This document shows, one piece after another, positions 58,149-64,000 of a stretch of DNA of 64,000 nucleotides. Numbering within the stretch: the stretch's first letter is position 1; every line of letters begins with the position of its first letter. The notes under the pieces are model-generated. The model worked only from the letters and a program-made list of their open reading frames with translations, was not told where the DNA came from and made no database searches. This DNA comes from Ceratothoa steindachneri (Eukaryota > Arthropoda > Malacostraca > Isopoda > Cymothoidae). A program made the translations under genes and the position numbers. The stretch covers positions 162,247,495 through 162,311,494 of the forward strand of contig OZ018324.1 of NCBI GenBank assembly GCA_963969495.1, in the 5' to 3' direction.

Positions 58149-58740
58149 ATATACCCACGACGACCGGACATGAGCCTGCAGCTGACCAAACACCTCTGCC
58201 TGCCTCGCCCAGACAAGAAAAAAAACAAAAAGAGAAACCAAAGAAGAACTCAAAAAACAAGAAAAGGAACCAGAGCGACTACCACAGCATGAAGAACACG
58301 AGTTTGACGAAAGGGATATCAAACTCACCATTGCCCTTAACAAAAACACCACTCAACAAAGAGAGATACCCAACGAGGAGGTGGCCTTAAAAGTCAAATG
58401 AGGCCACATCAAGTGCTGCTCTGACCCACCCGATGACGAAGAGTCGGTCAAGACAGCCTTACTGAAATGCAAAGTAAGGCTGTACGACGACAACTTCAAG
58501 CTCTACGACCCATCCTTCTTCGGAAAAATACGATCGGGCAAACCAAACAACCCGCAATGGGACGACATTAATAAAAAATACAAAAAAAAACAAACAAAAT
58601 AACAAATGGAGATGGCCCGTCCTCGGGCACTCACACACATATCTGACTACAACTTCTATCCTTTTCCCACTATTACCCTCCACCCTTTCTTCCAAACTCC
58701 TCCCCCTCTTATTCTATCTTTCGCTTTCAAGTTTCAAGTT
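58149..58740 (+). mobile_element. unidentified ~590-bp insertion inside the Tc1 element
   Basis: The segment interrupting the Tc1 reading frame. It holds a plus-strand coding remnant (58197-58602) followed by a pyrimidine-rich stretch (58660-58715). No terminal repeat or target duplication was obvious by eye, so the exact edges are uncertain by about 10-20 bp. Confidence 0.6.
58197..58602 (+). pseudogene. coding remnant of unknown family within the insertion
   Basis: One plus frame runs 135 codons to TAA (58600-58602) with a single internal TGA at 58399-58401 and no ATG at its start. It begins with a charged coiled-coil-like part (RETKEELKKQEKEPERLP), then KLTIALNKNTTQQREIP, and after the stop SVKTALLKCKVRLYDDNFKL, YDPSFFGKIRSGKPNNPQWD and a lysine-rich end. 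The composition is strongly protein-like and the opposite frames are poor. I cannot name the family. The DNA just inside the Tc1 element shows it arrived after that element. Confidence 0.5.
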
Positions 58741-59388
58741 TTGGTTATTCATAGTTCTATCAACTACTTGAAGTCCATCGGTGTCTGCACTTACAAAACA
58801 TGCCCAGATAATTTGCCTACTGTTTGGATTGTGTTACAATGATTGAATGCCCTGCCATGCTTCAGCCAAATCTGGCTCGCCGTGTTTTCTACAAAAAGTT
58901 CTACTTTAGTTTCATCGAACTAAAAGATGTCATTCCAAAACCGGGCGAGCTTCTCTAGGAATCTGTTAGAAAAAGCTAGGTGAGTCTCTCGTGTTAGTTC
59001 TTCAGTAAAAGAGTCTTATTTTAAATTATAGAATGCAATCATACTAGGTGTAGCCTCTTCACTTTCCGACCTACAAGCTTCACACCATATTCCCATCTCT
59101 TCCGAGAAAATCCAACATGCTACCAGTTATCGGCACTGTGGTGTTCTTTCTATTTTCGAATGCTGGTTCTGATTGTGATGATTAGTATATGCAGTTTAGT
59201 ATATATTTTTGTGTAACGCAGGCAATCTTTATGATTGTCAACAATCACCTTACTAATATCTTCTGAGAACTCTTTCGTCTTAACAATTTTGTAAAACTTC
59301 AAGTTCGCTGGTAGATATCAAATGGCAACGTACTCTTGTATGTGCTTATATGAGTGCATCGTATCCGATTACGACGCTCTCCTCGCGA

Positions 59389-60240
59389 TCATCGGTGACT
59401 CCGTTGATGGCTGTAGAGTCCTATTCTTGATCTGCACACTTTGTTTCAGACAGGACAGGTAAAGTTCACGTCGGATGGTACAGGGTTAGCTGGACGGGCG
59501 TGCCTCCTTGTACGTCTGTCATTTCTTGATTGTCTAATGCTATCTTCCAGTTCTTCTGCCCCCTCACGGCATATTGTCCTCCAGTGATGTCGATCGGCGG
59601 CAAAGTCTTCCAGATTTGCTGGGTTTTTATTTATTTTCTTTAAATTTCCCTTAATATTGTCTTTGTATCTTTTCTTTTGGCCTTGTGCTGAACGTCTACC
59701 TTCGTTTAATTGGCTGTAGAGTAATTTTTACGGTAGCCGGTCTTTTAGCAGCCTTATTACGTGCCCAAGCCATCTGAACTGATGTTGTGTAATAATAGTC
59801 TCTATGCTGGTACATGAAGTTCTCTCAATTATTTGGTTGTGGGTCAGCCTATCTCGCCAGGTGATTCCCAGAATACGTCGAAGGCAATATATGTGGAAGG
59901 CCTCCAACATTTTCATGTGGCGGCTGTATGTGGTTCAGGCTTCACATCCGTATGCTAGAGTCGAGATATATACTTCCTGTAGACTGGTCTTCAAGCTCAG
60001 GTCATTGTTTACATACACTTTTTTCCTTAAGCTACCGAAGGATGTTGGATTTCATTATCCAGGCTGCAGTTGTAGGAGAGATAGCTTTCGAGGTATTTAA
60101 AATCATTGGTTTTGGTCAAGTCAGTGTTGTTAATAGTGAAAATGGGTGGATCGTGTGGGGGACTATTAGCCCATCGACATAGTATTTCTGTTTTGTTAGT
60201 GTTGACAGAGAGTCCGATCCTTCTATAATCATTTGTTACT
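59389..60240 (-). pseudogene. RTE-like element, C-terminal region with C2H2 zinc finger
   Basis: LAYGCEA, then HMKMLEAFHIYCLRRILGIT, QHQFRWLGHVIRL and a TAA at 59728-59730. In the same frame KLLYSQLNEGRRSAQGQKKR, DFAADRHHWRTICREGAEEL and NDRRTRRHARPANPVPSD follow. It ends with a C2H2-type finger, FTCPV-NKVCRSRIGLYSH then QRSH. TGA at 59446-59448 replaces the codon after CPV, where I would expect the second Cys, and the natural stop is at 59389-59391. The finger may help bind nucleic acid. Confidence 0.8.
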
Positions 60241-61030
60241 GCTGTTAGTGTAGCCTGTAATGATGCTGGCGTATATGCAACAGAAGCACAGTCATCTGCA
60301 TATTGTAGATCTAAGTTTGTCTCTAAAGAAGTTTTGTGACTGTCTGTAAACTAGCCTGTAAACTATCTTCACACCACTGTTATCTTGTATATTCTGCTTG
60401 AAAAAGGTGGTAACACAGACAAGATACATGTTAAATAACACAGGTGCAAGCACACAACTTTGCTTTATACCAGTGTGAACTTCGAAGGGTTCTGATTCTA
60501 GTCCCCTGACAGTGACGCGAACAAACATTCTATCGTGAAACTGTCGTAAGATATTAATAAATTTTGATGGACAGCCAAATTTGTGGAGTACTTTCCATAA
60601 GGATACCCTATTGACAGTATCAAAGGCTTTGGACAGATCTATAAAGCCTATAAAAAGATCCTTATGCTGTTCTCTGCACTTTTCTTGAAGCTGTCTCGTT
60701 GTGAATATCATGTCAACTGTTCCGCGATTTGGTCTAGACCCACACTGGGTCTTCGGCAATATTTCCTCAGATATATAGGGTATTAAACGATTGAGGAGTA
60801 TCTTAGCCAAGACTTTCCCCACCATAGATATTAGGGAGATACCTCTGCTGTTTCCACATAGTGATTTTTCCCCTTTATTTTTATAGATTGTTACAATGCT
60901 GGCGTCTTTTCACTGTTGAGGAACATTTTCTTCAATCCATACTTTTAAAATAATCATGTGAAGAATCCTATGACAGAGATAGCTACCATCTTTTATGATC
61001 TCTGCTGGAATATTATCAGGCCCAGGAGTT
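60240..61030 (-). pseudogene. RTE-like element, reverse transcriptase domain
   Basis: KTPGPDNIPAEIIKDGSYLC, then the open frame 60292-60825: VGKVLAKILLNRLIPYISEE, LPKTQCGSRPNRGTVDMIF, FIDLSKAFDTVN (palm motif A with catalytic Asp), TGIKQSCVLAPVLFNMYL (motif B; usual QGC changed to QSC). A one-base frame change near 60330 precedes the catalytic YADD, which is intact at 60291-60302, followed by CASVAYTPASLQATLTAV. Gene order and spacing are those of a complete RT. Confidence 0.88.
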
Positions 61031-61906
61031 TTATTGTTTTTTCAAAGACCTAATTTCTACAAAAGTTGGGTCATGATTAAGGACAGGCATCTGTTGTAGC
61101 GTTAAGAGCTCCTCTAGTACCGTATTGTCAGTTGGGTTGGGCTGGTTCAGTAAAACTTTGAAATGTTCTGCCCATCTGTTTACTATTTGTGATTGTTCCT
61201 TTAAAAGAGTACTTCCATCAGCAGTTTTGATGGGCGTCAATGAACAATTCTTGGGTCCATAAAAATTTTTCACTGCATTGTCAAATTGTGCATGTCATTA
61301 ATACCTGCATAGTTTTGAATTTTTTGTGCCTCTTTTGTCCATCAGTCATTTTTTATAGTCCGCAGACGGGCTTGAAATTGTGCCCTAAGGTTTTTCCAAC
61401 GATTCCTTACTTAGTCCCTGTGATAATGGATTGCTTAGGGATGCATTATGTGCTTTATGCATATCATCCAAGAGAATGTGGATCGAGTCAGAACTCTCAT
61501 CAAACCAACCTTGATGTTTCTTGGTTTTGTATCCGATGCTATTTGCAGCAGATTCATACAAACTTGAGTTGAAAGTGGTCAGTAGTGCATTAATTTCATT
61601 GTTAACGTTAGCAATTGTAGTATCCTCTTCAAGCTTCTTGGCTATCTTTTTTCGTAGTTCATTTCTAATTGAAGAGTCCTTAAGAGCACCGCAGTTCAAT
61701 CGCTTCTTATTCATTTTCCGTTGACCGATTGGCGGACGAATTCGTAGGTTTAATTTGGTAATAATGAGATGATTAACCGTGCATCCTTCTGCACCTCTCA
61801 TTGCTCGTGGGATTAACACATCTTTAATATCAGTGCTTCTGACTATAATATAGTCTATTATGTGCCAATGCTTGGAAAGTGGGTGCATCCAGGAAGTTTT
61901 GTACAT
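61030..61906 (-). pseudogene. RTE-like element, endonuclease end and linker
   Basis: WMHPLSKHWHIIDYIIVRST, then RAMRGAEGCTVNHLIITKLN. The conserved DH of the endonuclease's last motif reads NH, a likely loss of activity. The linker RKKIAKKLEEDTTIANVNNE and the GYKTKKHQGWFDESSDSI block follow, the latter equivalent to the family's 'K--DWFDEN---I'. After a TAA and frame changes, DGSTLLKEQSQIVNRWAEHF at 61031-61273 leads into the RT. Confidence 0.8.
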
Positions 61907-62590
61907 ATTATTTTATTGAAAAATGGTATTTATGATCTTAAGGCCATGTTCTAATTCCATTTGAATTGACCTTTCCGATACCATGTTCTCCAATCACTCC
62001 CTCCCATATATGTTTGTCTGTTCCAACTCTCGCATTAAAATCTCCAATTAAAATGATCTTGTCATGTCTTGGTATTTGGTCTAAAGTTTCATCAAGTAGC
62101 TGATAGAATTGGTGTTTAATTTCATTGCTGGAAGGTAATGTTGGGGCATATTCACTTAGAACAGTTGCCTACCGGTGTTTTGCCAGAGGGATACGAATTG
62201 TTATGAGCCTCTCGCTTATGCAGTTTGGAGACTCTGTGAGGTTCTTTAATAACTTATTTTTTATTGCAAAAGCAACTCCGTGTAAATGTTGCCCATTTTG
62301 AGTATATCCTTTCCATAAAAATGTGTATCCTTCTTGAGTTTCTTTAACTGAGCCTTCTTCCAAAAACCTTGTCTCACTAAGAGCAGCTATATCTATATCA
62401 TACTGCCTGAGTTCAGATGCGATCAGTGCTGTTCTGCGTTCGGGTTTGTCGGTACCGTGATCAATATCTAAAAGGGTTCTGATATTCCAAGTGGCAAATT
62501 TTAGAAAGATATTATGTGTTTTTCGACCGCAAAGTGGAGTTCCCGATAGGCGCGGTTTCCTATCCAAGGGGAGGTTAAGTGGACAATTTT
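61905..62590 (-). pseudogene. RTE-like element, endonuclease domain
   Basis: AP-type endonuclease that nicks the target. The frame opens after an upstream TAA (about 62588) with no ATG. It reads FATWNIRTLLD, RRTALIASELRQYDIDIAAL, SETR with the catalytic Glu (62373-62375), and GVAFAIKNKLLKNL, then a TAG at 62169-62171 where the family has Tyr. It continues in frame with EYAPTLPSSNEIKHQFYQLL and IGDFNARVG, catalytic Asp/Asn intact (62034-62045). The single nonsense codon and later frame changes near 61910-61980 disable it. Confidence 0.88.
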
Positions 62591-63360
62591 AGGCCACCTT
62601 TTCTAGGCTCCTTCCCAAATTAGGGTGAGCAGTGCAGTCCCTAAACAGGGCTGCTCAGTAGAACAAAACTCTGCCGAGAGCAGTTCCCACTCAATCCCAA
62701 ACTGCTAGCGACCAAAAATAGCCCTGTGCCGCTGACGTATGAGACCCGAGCTAGACGCCCCCAGCCCACTCTTGCCTCCCCCTGTCACCAGGGGTCTCCT
62801 CGCCGTCAGGCTTCGACAAAAAAAAGAAAAAAAAGGAAAGGAGTCACCGAGGTATTACAGGGGAGAGAAAACCTGCGCAAAGGAGATGATTTGAGTGGCG
62901 CAGGGAGTGCGCGTATCCCAGCAATACTATCTTGACTGTAGGTAGAAAATTTCTAGTGGCAAGGGGGAGACCCAGGACGACAAGTATCTTCCCTCAGCTG
63001 CAGGTGGCTGCCGGGTCTCAGGTCTGTTAGACCCCGCCTCTGGTACGCCGCCAGCACCGTTTTATTTTCAGGGTGTGCTCCCCTAGCCTTTGTCCTTAAA
63101 GGACTTGACCACAAGGCAGTGGTTGGTAGGCGTCAGAGGTACGGCCTGCACACCATACCTCTGGGGTCCACTGCTGCTCAGAGATCCCCTGCTGGTTTAG
63201 CCTGGGGCCGCGAGACACCCAGTTACTGTGTGTGGCCACGAGGGTGCACATCAGGAGTCTTGATGATGGAGAGGCTGTGTACTGGCGGAGGAAGACTTAC
63301 GCACTCGGCTTCCCTTTACACCAACGAGGGTTAGCCAGCGGCAGTAAGCTGTAAGCAAGA
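62591..63360. other. higher-GC flank upstream of the RTE-like element, possible 5' region
   Basis: Noticeably GC-richer than the rest of the right end and directly upstream of the endonuclease on the minus strand, so it may be the 5' untranslated/promoter part of that retrotransposon. It contains an 8-bp inverted pair CAGAGGTA/TACCTCTG at about 63135-63164. No ORF or motif is recognisable. Confidence 0.4.
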
Positions 63361-63424
63361 AGACAAGCAAAGCAGGCACTAAACACTAACTTATGCTACA
63401 TCACCCTATGTATGTGGTAATCAC

Positions 63425-63458
63425 GTCACTAGATTACCACTTGTGGTAATCTAGTGAC
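63425..63458. repeat. perfect palindrome, 16-bp arms, 2-base loop
   Basis: GTCACTAGATTACCAC (63425-63440), TT, then its exact reverse complement (63443-63458). A further partial copy of the arm end, GTGGTAATCACGTCA, precedes it at about 63414. It could be a hairpin, a terminus-to-terminus remnant of an inverted-repeat element, or cruciform-prone DNA. Confidence 0.95.
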
Positions 63459-63459
63459 A

Positions 63460-64000
63460 TGACAGCGATGAAATCTGATTAATCTAATGACTCTTCAAAC
63501 TAACGTGGGAGTTGCAACCATATTAAAACAATAATTTCACACTGCATACTTCATGTGTATCATTGTTTTTGTTAATATATTTTTTAAATATCTAATCTTT
63601 GTCAATTAATTTTTATTTGCTATATTTTAAAAGTATTTACCAAGTTATGTTTAAATTTCATCTCACTTAGTGCAGTAAAATGGCAGAATTCTCGATATGT
63701 TCACTGCGTGCCATCGTAGTTCTCTCTTCAGTATGTGCATGGTTTAATGCCAATAAACTATCCTTATCCATTGTAAAATCATCTTATATGATCATAACTA
63801 ACAAAAGAAGGCCACTTAACCTACATCTACAGGTTAGTGCTAACCCGCATAAATCACTCGATAAAGTAAAAATTATTGCTAAATACAATGGCAATAAACC
63901 TAGCTTTCAGGATTATAAGAATCACGTAGAAACTAATTTTATATATTTTATCTCAGTCTTAGTCAAAATCAGGTACACATTACTTAATAAAACCTTATAC
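63460..64000. other. no recognisable feature
   Basis: AT-rich sequence to the end of the window with no coding or repeat signal that I can support. Confidence 0.5.

Larger units (their letters stand above)
57880..59290 (-). pseudogene. Tc1-like transposase interrupted by an insertion
   Basis: Minus strand, N to C: TKEFSEDISKVIVDNHKDC (first HTH, from about 59280), TRETHLAFSNRFLEKLARFW, FDETKVELFVEN with the first catalytic Asp at 58914-58916, IWLKHGRAFNHCNTIQTVGK, then ADTDGLQVVDRTMNNQ ending near 58741. After about 590 bp of unrelated DNA the protein resumes at about 58148 with LMYRKIQKEHLILSARSLKL, HDWTAHYDKYPKN (second Asp region, altered) and INVLGCQSQSPDLNLIDNLW. Stops and frame changes are few for a fossil. 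The two halves join at a sensible place in the family alignment, which is what identifies the insertion. Confidence 0.85.
59389..62590 (-). mobile_element. RTE-like non-LTR retrotransposon, nearly full length
   Basis: About 3.2 kb on the minus strand carrying endonuclease, linker, reverse transcriptase and a C-terminal zinc finger in order. The style of the endonuclease (ATWNIRTLLD) and of the C-terminal LRRILGITWRDR block is that of the widespread RTE/craniofacial-development-protein-2-like elements. Half a dozen stops and frame changes inactivate it. The 3' end abuts the N-terminus of the Tc1-like gene at about 59290-59330. Confidence 0.88.

Noticed and set aside
58459..58695. 78-codon minus frame rich in V and F
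   Set aside because: Opposite strand of the better supported coding remnant at 58197-58602.
61240..61572. 110-codon plus frame
   Set aside because: Antisense to the RTE-like element's linker region, which has clear protein similarity.

Overview
The window looks like a gene-poor, AT-rich stretch of an invertebrate (most likely arthropod) nuclear genome. The evidence is the mix of decayed animal transposons (mariner, Tc1-like, Merlin, Mutator-like, hAT-like), several non-LTR retrotransposon clades, TTAGG-type telomere-like tracts of the arthropod kind, long TA microsatellites and large minisatellites. I recognise no host protein-coding gene, tRNA or rRNA. Nearly every stretch with protein similarity is a broken transposable element. 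Many open frames have no ATG and are open only by chance or because of the repeats, so I annotate few CDSs.

Layout. 1-5.6 kb: a frameshifted mariner running off the left edge, a decayed Tc1-like element bounded by long terminal inverted repeats (about 1715-3207), and a TTAGG-like tract. 9-11.6 kb: two minisatellites (about 58 bp and about 30 bp). 14.4-14.7 kb: the truncated 5' end of a second mariner family (mariner B). 19.3-23.5 kb: the dominant structure, an array of roughly 80 units of 50 bp, with two stretches of about 0.67 kb repeating at an offset of about 1.31 kb, i.e. a higher-order repeat. 25-34.5 kb: remnants of three non-LTR retrotransposons, including an I-like element with endonuclease, reverse transcriptase and RNase H and a second copy of its 3' end in opposite orientation.

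36-44 kb: a hAT-like C-terminus, a 29-bp tandem repeat, a possible tRNA-derived SINE, a Mutator-like transposase fragment, a Tc1/Tc3-like element, and a compact 848-bp mariner B copy with matching terminal repeats and TA target duplications. 46.7-48 kb: a TA microsatellite and a four-copy ~145-bp repeat containing a hairpin. 51-54.8 kb: a jockey-like RT remnant and a 1.19-kb element with 27-bp terminal inverted repeats enclosing a small zinc-ribbon ORF; this is the least explained mobile unit here. 55-64 kb: a Merlin transposase pseudogene, a Tc1 element split by an unidentified ~0.6-kb insertion with its own coding remnant, and a nearly full-length RTE-like retrotransposon (endonuclease, RT, C-terminal zinc finger) on the minus strand, then a perfect palindrome.

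The genes do not form a pathway. The region reads as a transposon graveyard with nested insertions and expanded tandem arrays, as expected of pericentromeric, subtelomeric or other heterochromatic DNA. Boundaries of decayed elements are approximate and everything was read by eye.
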